A stretch of DNA of 59,883 nucleotides from Actinomadura hibisca NBRC 15177. GTDB taxonomy: Bacteria; Actinomycetota; Actinomycetes; Streptosporangiales; Streptosporangiaceae. A model generated the notes under the pieces. It was not told the origin of the DNA. It ran no database searches and saw only the letters and a list, made by a program, of their open reading frames with translations. The number at the start of each line of letters is the position of its first letter. The stretch's first letter is position 1. This document shows positions 24,515-32,345 of this stretch, in pieces. A program made the translations under genes and the position numbers. The stretch covers positions 1 to 59,883 of the forward strand of contig NZ_BCRO01000006.1 of assembly GCF_001552635.1 (NCBI RefSeq), written 5' to 3'.

Positions 24515-24717
24515 GGGCCGGTCTCCTCTCCCAGGAACTCGTCGCGGACGGTGGTGATGAGCGCGCGCAGCGACACGTGCACCAGGTCCACCTCGGCGAT
24601 GGAGATGACCAGGTCGCCGGTGATGACGACACCGCCGGCCAGCAGCCGGTCCAGCAGGTCCACCAGCGCGACCCGCTCGGTGGAACGGGGCTCGCCGATG
24701 TCCAGGTCGACGGGCAT
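24511..24717 (-). CDS. gvpS: GvpA/J-family small gas vesicle protein (GvpS-type)
   Basis: 68 aa. It carries the GvpA/J fold: VALVDLLDRLLAGGVVITGD, then LVISIAEVDLVHVSLRALIT. It is as short as structural GvpA but lacks the GvpA tail; by position between gvpL and gvpK it matches GvpS of actinobacterial clusters. It is coupled to gvpL upstream by TGATG and to gvpK downstream by GTGA. It is probably a minor shell or nucleation component. Confidence 0.88.
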   Translation of the reverse strand: MPVDLDIGEPRSTERVALVDLLDRLLAGGVVITGDLVISIAEVDLVHVSLRALITTVRDEFLGEETGP

Positions 24718-25604
24718 CAGGCGTCCGCGGGGGTGGTCTCGGCGGTGTCGATGAAGGAGTAGGGCGGCCAGGGGCCGGTGACCTCCACCGTGATGCCGGG
24801 CAGGCGCTCGCCGATCGTGTGCGCGACCGCGGCGAACCCGTCGGCCTGCTCGTCGTCCAGCAGGTAGGCGACGTTGAGGATCTGGGTGCCCTGGTGCCCC
24901 GACAGGCGCGGGTCCTGCGGCGGGTGCTGGCGGGTGGCGACGGCGTGGTCGGCCAGTTCGGCGTGGATGGCCTGGGCCTGCTCGGCGATGTGGCGGGCGG
25001 CGTTCTGGTGCTGGCGGCGCTGCTGCTGGCGGCGGTGCAGGTAGGCGGTGCCCGCGCCGCCGCCCGCCCGCTGCTCCCCGCCGTCGGGGGCGGCGGGGTC
25101 GGGGGCGGCCTCGTACGCCTCGGGGTGGGCGTGGACCTTCACGCCCCACTCCGAGCGGCCCGCGACCCGGTCCAGCACCCGCGTGAACTGCTCGCGCTGG
25201 CGGGTGAGGATCTCTTCCACGCGCTGGTCGTCGCGGTAGATGGTGGCGATGCGCACCGGTGCGGTCGCGGCGGCGTGCGCGGCGCGGTCGACGACGTCGT
25301 GGTGGGCGCGGGCGGTGGCCTCCAGGAACTCCAGGTCCTCCAGGTTGGCGCGCAGGGCCTGCTCGCCGTAGTGGGCCAGTTCCACGGTGCTGACCAGGGC
25401 GGTCAGGTCGCCGGCGGTGATCGGGCGGACCGGCGCGCCGCCCACGCCGGTCACCTGGTCCAGCGCCGCGGGGTCCAGGCCGCGCGCCACCCCGTACAGG
25501 TAGACCGCCTCGCCCTGGGACCCGCCCTGGGGCGGGCGGGGCGCGGCGGGCGCGGCGGCATCGCTGTGAGCGTCGCCGTGAGCGCCGACGGGAAGGTCAG
25601 TCAC
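24717..25604 (-). CDS. gvpL: Gas vesicle protein GvpL/GvpF family
   Basis: 295 aa. The GvpF/L family pattern is clear: AVYLYGVARGLD at the start of the fold, a central ATIYRDDQRVEEILTRQREQ followed by WGVKVHAHPEAYE, and the C-terminal VTGPWPPYSF signature. A Gly/Gln/Arg-rich insertion lies near residue 180. The GTG at 25604 is preferred; it overlaps the end of gvpJ by 8 bp. It is paralogous to gvpF of the same operon. Family members bind GvpA and assist nucleation of the vesicle. Confidence 0.92.
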   Translation of the reverse strand: MTDLPVGAHGDAHSDAAAPAAPRPPQGGSQGEAVYLYGVARGLDPAALDQVTGVGGAPVRPITAGDLTALVSTVELAHYGEQALRANLEDLEFLEATARAHHDVVDRAAHAAATAPVRIATIYRDDQRVEEILTRQREQFTRVLDRVAGRSEWGVKVHAHPEAYEAAPDPAAPDGGEQRAGGGAGTAYLHRRQQQRRQHQNAARHIAEQAQAIHAELADHAVATRQHPPQDPRLSGHQGTQILNVAYLLDDEQADGFAAVAHTIGERLPGITVEVTGPWPPYSFIDTAETTPADA

Positions 25605-26133
25605 CGGTGCTCCTCTTCTTGCTCGTGCTCGTGCCGCCGGTGCCGCGCTTGGCGGCGGTACTGCGCCTGGTGGTGGTGCGCTTGGCGGCGGGCGCGCTGC
25701 CGGCCTTGTTGTCGGCCTCGTCGTCATCAGCGGCTCCGTCGGCGGTGTCGTCGCCGCTTTCCAGGACGCGGGACTCCAGGGCGGCCAGGCGTTCGCGCAG
25801 CAGGCGGTTCTCCTCCCGCAGCGCGGCCGTCCCGTTCTCCTCGTCGTCGAGCGCCTGCTGCTTGGCGCGCGCGCCCGACGACAGGGACGGGTCGTGCTCC
25901 CACCAGTCGATGCCCATCTCCTTGGCGCGGTCCACCGACGCCACCAGCAGCCGCAGCTTGATGGTGAGCAGTTCGATGTCCAGCAGGTTCACCCGGATGT
26001 CCCCGACGATGACGATGCCCTTGTCGAGGATGCGCTCCAGCAGGTCGGCCAGGTTCGCGCCGCCGCCGCCCTGGGGCGGGCCGGCCATCTGGCGTGCCGG
26101 ATTGCGTCCCCCGGCCCAGGAGATATCGGTCAA
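25597..26133 (-). CDS. gvpJ: GvpA/J-family gas vesicle protein with basic tail (GvpJ-type)
   Basis: 178 aa from a TTG start at 26133, which has GAGAGAGG 8 bp upstream and begins just after gvpO; no ATG or GTG fits better. The GvpA-like core is NLADLLERILDKGIVIVGDI, then RVNLLDIELLTIKLRLLVAS. It is followed by WWEHDPSLSS, a coiled-coil segment (EENRLLRERLAALESRVLE) and a Ser/Thr/Lys-rich basic tail. The family position (before gvpL) fits GvpJ, a cap or tip component. The long charged tail is unlike the 70-aa structural core. Confidence 0.88.
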   Translation of the reverse strand: MTDISWAGGRNPARQMAGPPQGGGGANLADLLERILDKGIVIVGDIRVNLLDIELLTIKLRLLVASVDRAKEMGIDWWEHDPSLSSGARAKQQALDDEENGTAALREENRLLRERLAALESRVLESGDDTADGAADDDEADNKAGSAPAAKRTTTRRSTAAKRGTGGTSTSKKRSTGD

Positions 26134-26138
26134 AGCTG

Positions 26139-26396
26139 TCAGCCTCTCTCCACTCGCCCGCGCGGGTAGCGCTGGGTACGCCGGTAGGACACCAGCTCCC
26201 CCTCGCCGTCGACCTCGGTCTGGTAGACGGCGAGGATGTCGGCGGAGTCGGGGATGCGGCGGGTCTCCACCACCTCCACGGTGATGCGCCACCCGTCGTC
26301 GGTGCGTTCGACCCCGATGACGCTCTGGGCTTCCTTGCCGGTCATCTCGGTGACGTGGTGGACGGCGCGTTTGGCGGCGTCGGACGCGGTGAGCAT
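26139..26396 (-). CDS. gvpO: Gas vesicle protein GvpO
   Basis: 85 aa, essentially only the GvpO domain: VHHVTEMTGKEAQSVIGVER, DDGWRITVEVVETRRIPDS, AVYQTEVDGEGELVSYRRTQ. GvpO is needed for vesicle formation in haloarchaea and is common in actinobacterial clusters, where it often leads the operon; here it sits between gvpG and gvpJ. The ATG at 26396 begins 2 bp after the gvpG stop. Confidence 0.93.
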   Translation of the reverse strand: MLTASDAAKRAVHHVTEMTGKEAQSVIGVERTDDGWRITVEVVETRRIPDSADILAVYQTEVDGEGELVSYRRTQRYPRGRVERG

Positions 26397-26398
26397 CG

Positions 26399-26881
26399 TT
26401 AGCCTCCCTGCGGCCCCGGTGTGTCGGTCGGGGGGTCGGGCGGCGGCCCGGTGGGCCGCCGCGCTGTCGTCTCTGGTGTCGTCTCGGGTGTCGTTCCCGG
26501 TGTGGTCGGTCCGGGCGCCGGCTGCGGCACCTCGGCGGGCTCGGCCGGCGCGACCTGCACGCTCTGCACGGTCTGCGCCGGCTGGGCCGGTTCGGCGGGC
26601 GGTTCACCGGGGGGCGGCCCGTAGCCGGGGTCGTACCCGGCGGGCCGCTGCTGGGCGCGGCCGGCGTTCAGGCGCGCGATCAGCGCTTCCTCCCGCTCGG
26701 CCGCCTCCTCCTCGGTGATCTCCCCCGCCGCGACCTCGTCGGCGATCTGCTGCATCTCGGCGGCGATGCGGCCGGGGTCGTACAGCTGGGCCTCGGCCTG
26801 CTCCTGGAGCACCTCGGCCAGCCACACCACCCCGCGCACCGGCGCCAGCGGCAGGGTGACCAGCCCGCTGAACAGCCCCAT
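26399..26881 (-). CDS. gvpG: Gas vesicle protein GvpG with proline-rich extension
   Basis: 160 aa. The GvpG core (first ~85 residues) is plain: GLVTLPLAPVRGVVWLAEVL, QEQAEAQLYDPGRIAAEMQQ, and EITEEEAAEREEALIARLN. The second half is an extra Pro/Thr/Gln-rich tail with PETTPETT repeats, roughly doubling the usual size. GvpG is an accessory protein; it overlaps the gvpF stop by TGATG. Confidence 0.92.
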   Translation of the reverse strand: MGLFSGLVTLPLAPVRGVVWLAEVLQEQAEAQLYDPGRIAAEMQQIADEVAAGEITEEEAAEREEALIARLNAGRAQQRPAGYDPGYGPPPGEPPAEPAQPAQTVQSVQVAPAEPAEVPQPAPGPTTPGTTPETTPETTARRPTGPPPDPPTDTPGPQGG

Positions 26882-27705
26882 CACGTCTCCGGTACGAAGT
26901 CGTAGGGCGGCAGCGGCCCGATCAGGCGCAGCCGCACGCGCTCGGCGCGGTCGGCGGCGTGCTTCTCCACGGCCTGCTCGAACTCCTCGCGGCGTTCGTG
27001 GTCGACCAGGAAGGAGGCGTCCACGACGTCCTCCTCGCGCATCGGGGTGCGCGCCACCACGTGCTCGGCCAGCGGCGCCAGCGACTCCAGCAGCGCCTGC
27101 CCGTCCTGGTCGCGGCGCTGCTCCAGCGCCCGCGCGATCAGCTCGCCCAGCCGGACGCGGTCGTAGTAGGCGGCGTCGGCGGCGTCGGCGGGGATGCTGC
27201 GCAGGCGTTCGTTCAGCGAGGCGATCTCGGGGTCGTCGGCCATGACCTCGCGCAGCACGTTCTCCTGCACGTAGGTGCCCTTCAGGCGCAGCTCCACCTT
27301 GCCGTCCAGGGCGCGCAGCACCTCGGCCAGCCGCTCGCCGTTGGGCTCCAGCAGTTCCTGGCGGACGGCGTCGGCGCTGGTGAGCGCGGCGCCGAACCGG
27401 AACGGCAGCACCGCGGTGCCCTCGGAGATCAGCGCCTCCAGCACGCCCTGGTGGGCCAGCAGGTCGGCGCGCTCGCCCAGCGGGCGGCCCTGCGGCAGGT
27501 CGCTGACCACCGCCGCGACCGGGCCGTGCGCCACCAGGCTGACGGGGTTGCCGTCCAGGCCGGTCGCCTGCGCCGGCGGCGCGGCGTCGGCGACGGTCAC
27601 CCCGTACACGTACTGGGGGACCTGCCGGTCCCCGGCCGCGGGGGCGGGGGCGCCCTGCGGGTCGGCGCCCGGCTGCGGCGCCTCGGGGGTCTGGGGGGCC
27701 GTCAT
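26881..27705 (-). CDS. gvpF: Gas vesicle protein GvpF
   Basis: 274 aa of the GvpF/L family: QYVYGVTVADA at the start of the domain, LPFRFGAALTSADAVRQEL, VELRLKGTYVQENVL, a central LVDHERREEFEQAVEK and the terminal IGPLPPYDFVPET. The first ~30 residues are a Pro/Ala-rich leader. Overlaps: TAATG with gvpA upstream and TGATG with gvpG downstream, so the operon is translationally chained. Confidence 0.94.
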   Translation of the reverse strand: MTAPQTPEAPQPGADPQGAPAPAAGDRQVPQYVYGVTVADAAPPAQATGLDGNPVSLVAHGPVAAVVSDLPQGRPLGERADLLAHQGVLEALISEGTAVLPFRFGAALTSADAVRQELLEPNGERLAEVLRALDGKVELRLKGTYVQENVLREVMADDPEIASLNERLRSIPADAADAAYYDRVRLGELIARALEQRRDQDGQALLESLAPLAEHVVARTPMREEDVVDASFLVDHERREEFEQAVEKHAADRAERVRLRLIGPLPPYDFVPET

Positions 27706-28148
27706 TACTCGTCGTCCTCCTTCTTGGAACGGCTGCGCCGGGACGGCTGCTTCTCCTTGCCCTCGTCCTCGTCCTCATCCTCGTCGGAGGAGCCGAAGGT
27801 CTCCTTCAGGCGCTCCTGCGCGCCTTCCAGCGCGCCGCGCGTCTTCTTCTTGGCGCCCGACTCCTGCGCGCCGCCCAGGAACTGGGGAAGGCCCTGGGAG
27901 GCGCCGTTGTTGGCGAGGTCGAGGCGGTTGACGGCCTCGGCGAACCGCAGGTAGGTGTCCACACTGGCGACCACGATGCGCACGTCGATCGTGAGGATCT
28001 CGATCCCCACCAGCGCGACCCGGGCGTACAGGTCGATGACCAGTCCCTTTTCCAGGATCAGGTCGACCACGTCGGCCAGTCCGCCACCGGACCCGCCGCG
28101 CTGCACGTAGTTGCTGCCCGAGGTCTGCTGGGCTATCGGCCCAGTCAT
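27705..28148 (-). CDS. gvpA: Gas vesicle structural protein GvpA
   Basis: 147 aa. The core (residues ~25-75) is the main shell-protein fold: [20 protein letters not shown], then [22 protein letters not shown]-terminal extension follows with an acidic run (DEDEDEDEG) and a Lys/Arg/Ser end, as in actinobacterial GvpA and unlike the 70-aa cyanobacterial protein. AAGGAG lies 8 bp before the ATG at 28148. It is the first gene of the operon, behind a SigB/F-like promoter candidate. Confidence 0.94.
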   Translation of the reverse strand: MTGPIAQQTSGSNYVQRGGSGGGLADVVDLILEKGLVIDLYARVALVGIEILTIDVRIVVASVDTYLRFAEAVNRLDLANNGASQGLPQFLGGAQESGAKKKTRGALEGAQERLKETFGSSDEDEDEDEGKEKQPSRRSRSKKEDDE

Positions 28149-28193
28149 GTCATCCACTCCTTGGTCAGGGGGCATCGGCGTTCAGCCCCTCAC

Positions 28194-28217
28194 CTACCCG
28201 CCCCGATCTCCCTAAAC
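28194..28217 (-). promoter_or_regulatory. SigB/F-like promoter candidate for the gvp operon
   Basis: On the minus strand GTTT (28217-28214), 14 bp, then GGGTAG (28199-28194) lies 45 bp before gvpA. This matches the GTTT/GNNT-N14-16-GGGTA pattern of actinobacterial general-stress sigma factors. The same arrangement with the same spacing precedes the small gene at 28417-28764. Confidence 0.55.
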
Positions 28218-28357
28218 GGGGCATTCGGCATCAGTCCGTCGAGATCATCGTGGGATCACCGCGCCGTCACGCCCCGCGACCGTGCGCCCCTGCGGCCGTG
28301 CGCCCCCATGACCGCGCGCCCGCACGGCCGAGCGGCGGCGAACGACCGCGGCAACGA

Positions 28358-28402
28358 CGACGCGGCCGGACCCGGCGGTCGCCCGCGGGTCCGGCCGCGT
28401 CG
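28358..28402 (-). terminator. 16-bp perfect stem after the 115-aa gene
   Basis: CGACGCGGCCGGACCC (28358-28373) pairs with GGGTCCGGCCGCGTCG (28387-28402) over a 13-nt loop, 15 bp past the stop of the 115-aa gene. It separates that gene from the gvp promoter. Confidence 0.75.
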
Positions 28403-28416
28403 CGCGGCGGGAGGTC

Positions 28417-28764
28417 TCAGCGCTTCTTCAGCACGCGGCGCCCCACCACCACCGCCACCCCGGCGGCCGCGACGGCGGGCGCGGCGCGCAGGAACTTCTG
28501 CAGCGACATCAGCTTGGTCAGCCGCACCACCTGGCGCGGCACCGCCGCCACGGTCCCGGCGGTCTTCTGCACCCCGCCCTGCACGCCCCGGGCGCCCTTC
28601 TGGGCGGTGTCCCCGACCGCCTGCCCGGTGCCGCGGGCGGCCTGGCCCGCGCCCTGGCCGACCTGGCCGGCGTGGTCCTTCATCTGGTCGGCGCCCTGCT
28701 TCATCTGCCCGGCGCCCTGCTTGAGCTGGTCGGGTCCCTTCCCGGGAACCGAGGGGGTCTGCAT
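28417..28764 (-). CDS. Small repeat-rich helical protein with C-terminal hydrophobic segment
   Basis: 115 aa, no recognised family. The N-terminal half is built of ~7-residue repeats around GAGQ/GADQMK (KQGAGQMKQGADQMKDHAGQ), giving an amphipathic, Gly/Gln/Lys-rich helix reminiscent of LEA- or CsbD-like stress proteins. The C-terminal 25 residues (APAVAAAGVAVVVGRRVLKKR) are hydrophobic with a basic end. AAGGAG lies 9 bp before the ATG. Its promoter candidate is nearly identical in form to that of gvpA, so co-regulation with the gas-vesicle operon is likely. It may be a gas-vesicle or stress accessory protein. Confidence 0.75.
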   Translation of the reverse strand: MQTPSVPGKGPDQLKQGAGQMKQGADQMKDHAGQVGQGAGQAARGTGQAVGDTAQKGARGVQGGVQKTAGTVAAVPRQVVRLTKLMSLQKFLRAAPAVAAAGVAVVVGRRVLKKR

Positions 28765-28820
28765 GGGACGGTCTCCTTATGGTGCTTTGCCCGGTGAGTC
28801 GCTTTTCTCTGGTCATCGGA

Positions 28821-28844
28821 CTACCCGGCGGGACCCCGGCAAAC
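28821..28844 (-). promoter_or_regulatory. SigB/F-like promoter candidate for the 115-aa gene
   Basis: GTTT (28844-28841), 14 bp, GGGTAG (28826-28821) on the minus strand, 57 bp before the ATG at 28764. It has the same sequence elements and spacer length as the gvpA promoter candidate. Confidence 0.5.
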
Positions 28845-28865
28845 ATCACCGGCGACCGTCCCCGG

Positions 28866-28937
28866 TCTCCCCGGCAGGAATCGAACCTGCGTCTCCGGCT
28901 TCGGAGGCCGGTGCCCTGTCCGTTGGACCACGGGGAG
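28866..28937 (-). tRNA. tRNA-Arg (anticodon CCG)
   Basis: A 72-nt cloverleaf on the minus strand: acceptor CTCCCCG/CGGGGAG, anticodon loop CTCCGAA with CCG, T-arm GCAGG-TTCGATT-CCTGC, discriminator A. No CCA is encoded. Reads CGG codons, which are frequent in this genome. Confidence 0.95.
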
Positions 28938-28946
28938 GCGGACACG

Positions 28947-29018
28947 AGGCGCCGGCGGGATTCGAACCCGCGTACACGGATTTGCAGTCCGCTGCCTGGA
29001 CCACTCGGCCACGGCGCC
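28947..29018 (-). tRNA. tRNA-Cys (anticodon GCA)
   Basis: A 72-nt cloverleaf: acceptor GGCGCCG/CGGCGCC, anticodon loop CTGCAAA, T-arm GCGGG-TTCGAAT-CCCGC, discriminator U as expected for Cys. CCA is not encoded. Confidence 0.96.
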
Positions 29019-29046
29019 AGAAAAAGGGGGGGAACGGAAGGGGGGC

Positions 29047-29121
29047 TGGTAGACCGGGACGGGCTCGAACCGCCGACCACCCCGGTGTGAGCAGGGCGCT
29101 CTACCACTGAGCTACCGGCCT
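29047..29121 (-). tRNA. tRNA-Val (anticodon CAC), CCA encoded
   Basis: Acceptor AGGCCGG pairs with CCGGTCT (one G-U), anticodon loop CTCACAC gives CAC, T-arm GGCGG-TTCGAGC-CCGTC, discriminator A followed by an encoded CCA (75 nt with CCA). It is the first of three tandem tRNAs. Confidence 0.94.
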
Positions 29122-29509
29122 GCGCGCAGACCACCGCACCGGTGCCCCGGAAACAGGCACGGGGCCGGGAGCGGTGCCGAGCGGACCTGCCGGAAAGGAA
29201 CGGTCAGGTCAGTGCACGCGCCGTCGTACGACCCGGGCCCGGACACATCGGCGACACGCGCGATCGTGGCGTCGGCTGCTCATGCCCGTCTCCTCTCCCG
29301 GTCGTCCGGCGCGCGGGGCTTCCCGCCTCCGCCGGTGTGCGGCGATGTGTCCACCGTGCCCGAAGCCCGTCGCGACGCGCAACGCGTTTTTCCGCCGCCC
29401 CGACGCCGAGCACAGCGCGCGGCGCGCCGCACGAAGGGCTCGTCCCGCAGGCGGACCGCGTGGACGCGGCCGGGGCGAGGAGGGGCGGTCGCGTCCTAGC
29501 CTGGAGGCC

Positions 29510-30220
29510 ATGACGGCACTGATCCCCCGGCCACCGGCCCGGCCCGCCCCGGGCGTGGTGCTGCTGCCGGGCTGGCTCGACGCCGACGAGCAGCGCCACC
29601 TGGTGCGCGCCTGCCGGCAGTGGGCGCGTCCACCGGCGGGAATGCGCCGTACCCGCCTGCCCGGCGGGGGCACGATGTCGGTGCGCACGGTCTGCCTGGG
29701 CCGGCACTGGGAGCCCTACCGCTACGTGCGCCACGTCGACGGCGAACCGGTCAAGCCGCTGCCCGCCTGGCTGGCCGACCTGGGCCGCCGCGCCGTCGCC
29801 GACACCGGGCTCGCCGACACCGAACGCCCTTACGCGCCCGACCTGGCGCTGGTGAACTTCTACGACGCGGCCGCCACCATGGGCCTGCACCAGGACCGCG
29901 ACGAGCGCAGCCCCGCGCCGGTGGTGTCGCTGAGCCTGGGCGACACCGCGGTGTTCCGCCTGGGCAACACCCGCGGCCGGTCGCGTCCCTGGACCGACAT
30001 GGAGCTGGAGTCGGGCGACCTGCTGGTGTTCGGCGGCCCGGCGCGCCTGGCCTACCACGGCATCACCAGGATCCTGCCCGGAACCGGCCCCGCCGACATC
30101 GATCTGGCGGCGGGACGTCTCAACATTACTCTGCGCGAATCCGGCTTCTCGTCGTCGGAGGATGGTTTTTTGAGTGGTGGTGAGGGAGTGGTCAAAACAC
30201 CCCACACCTTGACAAAGTAA
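29510..30220 (+). CDS. alkB: AlkB-family Fe(II)/2-oxoglutarate DNA dealkylase
   Basis: 236 aa. The dioxygenase core has the iron ligands in MGLHQDRDE (HxD) and LAYHGITRI, the 2-oxoglutarate-binding RLNITLR, and the NFYD motif. It repairs 1-methyladenine and 3-methylcytosine by oxidative demethylation. The ATG at 29510 is 7 bp after a TAGCCT -10 hexamer (29497-29502), suggesting a leaderless message. After RLNITLRESG, where AlkB normally ends, there is a ~25-residue Ser/Gly tail; its last codons and TAA stop come from the repeated element at 30207-30222. Confidence 0.93.
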   Translation: MTALIPRPPARPAPGVVLLPGWLDADEQRHLVRACRQWARPPAGMRRTRLPGGGTMSVRTVCLGRHWEPYRYVRHVDGEPVKPLPAWLADLGRRAVADTGLADTERPYAPDLALVNFYDAAATMGLHQDRDERSPAPVVSLSLGDTAVFRLGNTRGRSRPWTDMELESGDLLVFGGPARLAYHGITRILPGTGPADIDLAAGRLNITLRESGFSSSEDGFLSGGEGVVKTPHTLTK

Positions 30221-30229
30221 GGTATGGGG
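30200..30229. repeat. CCTTGACAAAGTAAGG element, copy 1
   Basis: The 16-mer at 30207-30222 is identical to copies at 41166 and 42407. Here the flanks extend it to an imperfect hairpin: CCCCACACCTT (30200-30210) with AAGGTATGGGG (30219-30229), one mismatch, 8-nt loop GACAAAGT. It overlaps the alkB stop codon and may act as its terminator. Confidence 0.85.
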
Positions 30230-30295
30230 TGAATCGGACATCCGTCGGGCACCGGGCGCGGAGCACCGGAACCGCGCATGCCAAGCTGGGTGACC

Positions 30296-31000
30296 ATGCG
30301 CGACGCCACCTCCAGCAACCCGCCCGGCCCCACCCCCGCCGTCTCTTGCGAGGCGTCTCCCGGTCCCCTCTCCCCCGTTCCCCGGCTGGCGGTGCGCGGA
30401 CCCTCCGCTCCCCGCGCGGTCGCGCTGCTGCTGCACGGTGGACGCGAGCACAGCCTGGAACCGGCCAACGCGCGCCAGCCCGCTCCCCTGCGCATGGTGC
30501 CGTTCGCGTTGTCGCTGGCGCGGGCCGGGCGCCGGCACGGGCTCGCGGTGTGGACCCTGGGCTACCGCTACCGCGGCTGGAACGACCAGGAGGCCTCCCC
30601 CGTCCCCGACGCGCTGTGGGCGCTGGAGCGCCTGCACCAGGCCTGCCCCGGCGTCCCGGTGGTGCTGGTCGGCCACTCCATGGGCGCGCGCACCGCGCTG
30701 CGCGTGGCCGGCGACCGGCAGGTGCGGGGCGTGGCGGCGCTCGCGCCGTGGGTGCCGCGCGGCGAGCCCGTCGGCCAGCTCGCCGGCCGCCGTGTCCTGA
30801 TCATGCACGGGACCGACGACCGCACCACCCCGCCGCGCGCCTCGCGCGCCTACGCCGAGCGCGCGCGCCCGGTGGCCGCCGAGGTGACCTACCTCGACGT
30901 GCCCGGCGAGGGGCATGCGATGCTGCGCCGCCCGGGTCTGTGGCACCGCCGTGTCACCGCCTTCGCCCTGGACTGCCTGGACCTGCCCTCCCGCCCCTGA
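30296..31000 (+). CDS. Alpha/beta hydrolase, dienelactone-hydrolase-like
   Basis: 234 aa. Nucleophile elbow GHSMGAR (Ser), acid in MHGTDDRTTPP and histidine in GEGHAML form the triad; LLLHGGREH provides the oxyanion loop. The N-terminal 35 residues are Pro/Ser-rich. The ATG at 30296 is preferred; the in-frame ATG at 30278 has no ribosome site either. Substrate unknown; acts in the cytosol. Confidence 0.85.
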   Translation: MRDATSSNPPGPTPAVSCEASPGPLSPVPRLAVRGPSAPRAVALLLHGGREHSLEPANARQPAPLRMVPFALSLARAGRRHGLAVWTLGYRYRGWNDQEASPVPDALWALERLHQACPGVPVVLVGHSMGARTALRVAGDRQVRGVAALAPWVPRGEPVGQLAGRRVLIMHGTDDRTTPPRASRAYAERARPVAAEVTYLDVPGEGHAMLRRPGLWHRRVTAFALDCLDLPSRP

Positions 31001-31083
31001 CCGGCCGCCGACCGGCGCCCTCCTGTGCGCGCGTTCGCGGTGGCGTAGCCTGGCGAGCCTCTCCGCCACCTTCCGGGAGTGCC

Positions 31084-32094
31084 ATGAGCGGTGCCACGGG
31101 CCGGGATCCGGACTATCTGGCGTTCCTGCGGCGTCGGCTGGCCGCCGAGGCCGCCGCCCGGACCGCCGACGCTGCCGCCGACGCTGCCGCAGGCGGTGCG
31201 GGCGGTGCGGGCGGGCGGCGCGGGGTCGTCGAGGCGCGCCGCGCACACGCCGCCGACCTGGCCGCGCTGCCCCGTCCCCCGGTGGAGCGGGTGCGCGACC
31301 TGGTCCTGGACGGGCCCGGCGGGGGCCTTCCCGCGCGCCTGTACCGGCCGCGCGGGGCCGGTCCGATGCCGGTGCTGGTGTACCTGCACGGCGGCGGGTG
31401 GGTGCTGGGCGATGTGGAGTCCTACGACCCGGTGGTGCGGGCGCTGGTGGCGGCGTCGGGGGTGGCGGCGGTGTCGGTGGACTACCGGCGTCCCCCGGAG
31501 GACCCGTTCCCGGCGGCGGTCGACGACGCGGTCGCCGCGGTCCGGGCCGTCACCGCGCTGGCCCGCGGCGTGCCGGAACTGGGCTTGGACGCCGGGCGGG
31601 TCGGGGTGGCGGGCGACAGCGCGGGCGGGCAGATCGCCGCCGCGGCCGCGCTGCGGCTGCGCGGCACCGGGCTACTCGTGCTCCAGGTGCTGGTGTACCC
31701 GGCGCTGGACCTGCGCGAGGTGCCGCCGGACCCGCCCGACCCCGACGGGCTGGACTTCGGGCCCTCGGGGGTGGGGCGGGTGCTGGCGCTGTACCTGGGC
31801 GGCGCCGACCCGTCCCTGCCGGAGGCGTCGCCGCTGCTGGCCCCCGACCTGTCCGGCCTGCCCCCGGCGGTGGTGGCCGTCGCCGAGCACGACCGGCTGC
31901 GCCCGCAGGGGCTGGACTACGCGCAGCGGCTGCGGCGGGCCGGGGTGCCGGTCACCCTGCTGGACGAGGCGGGCCTGGACCACGGATTCCTGGGGTGGGG
32001 TTCGTTCGCGCGCCGTCCCGCCGCCGCCGTCGCGCGCCTGGGCGCGGCGGTCACGGCCGCCTTCGCCGCCGAACCGGACGACGCCGGGCATTGA
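31084..32094 (+). CDS. Alpha/beta hydrolase of the hormone-sensitive-lipase family
   Basis: 336 aa. HSL-family signature VYLHGGGWVLGDVES (oxyanion HGGG), nucleophile in GVAGDSAGGQIAAA, acid region VAEHDRLRPQG and histidine in AGLDHGFLGW. The N-terminal ~60 residues include an Ala/Gly-rich stretch (TADAAADAAAGGAGGAGG). It is a carboxylesterase/lipase acting on short or medium acyl esters. The ATG at 31084 has CGGGAG 5 bp upstream and a TAGCCT hexamer ~30 bp upstream. Confidence 0.9.
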   Translation: MSGATGRDPDYLAFLRRRLAAEAAARTADAAADAAAGGAGGAGGRRGVVEARRAHAADLAALPRPPVERVRDLVLDGPGGGLPARLYRPRGAGPMPVLVYLHGGGWVLGDVESYDPVVRALVAASGVAAVSVDYRRPPEDPFPAAVDDAVAAVRAVTALARGVPELGLDAGRVGVAGDSAGGQIAAAAALRLRGTGLLVLQVLVYPALDLREVPPDPPDPDGLDFGPSGVGRVLALYLGGADPSLPEASPLLAPDLSGLPPAVVAVAEHDRLRPQGLDYAQRLRRAGVPVTLLDEAGLDHGFLGWGSFARRPAAAVARLGAAVTAAFAAEPDDAGH

Positions 32095-32345
32095 CGGCTT
32101 CTTCCCGCAGGAACACGCGCAAAGCGCGCCGTCGCACGCCCCGTCCCGATGCCCGCCGCCCCCACCAAGTCCGGCCTCGCTGCCCCTGACCCGTGTCCCG
32201 CACCGTCAGACCCGGCGACGTCACGGCCGCCAGCAACGACTACGCGGCCTGCCGCGCGGTCCGCGACACCTGCGACGCGGTTCCGCCCCGCCGCGCCGCC
32301 CCGGAAGCCCGCAAGACCCTGCAAAGGTCTGCGTGGTCTGTGTTG

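Noticed and set aside
28256..29134. 292-codon minus-strand frame over the tRNA genes
   Set aside because: It runs through three tRNA genes and the 115-aa gene in another frame; shadow only.
30209..30232. TTGACA in the 16-mer as a normal -35
   Set aside because: No -10-like hexamer 16-18 bp downstream at 30207, 41166 or 42407; the three contexts have no common start site.
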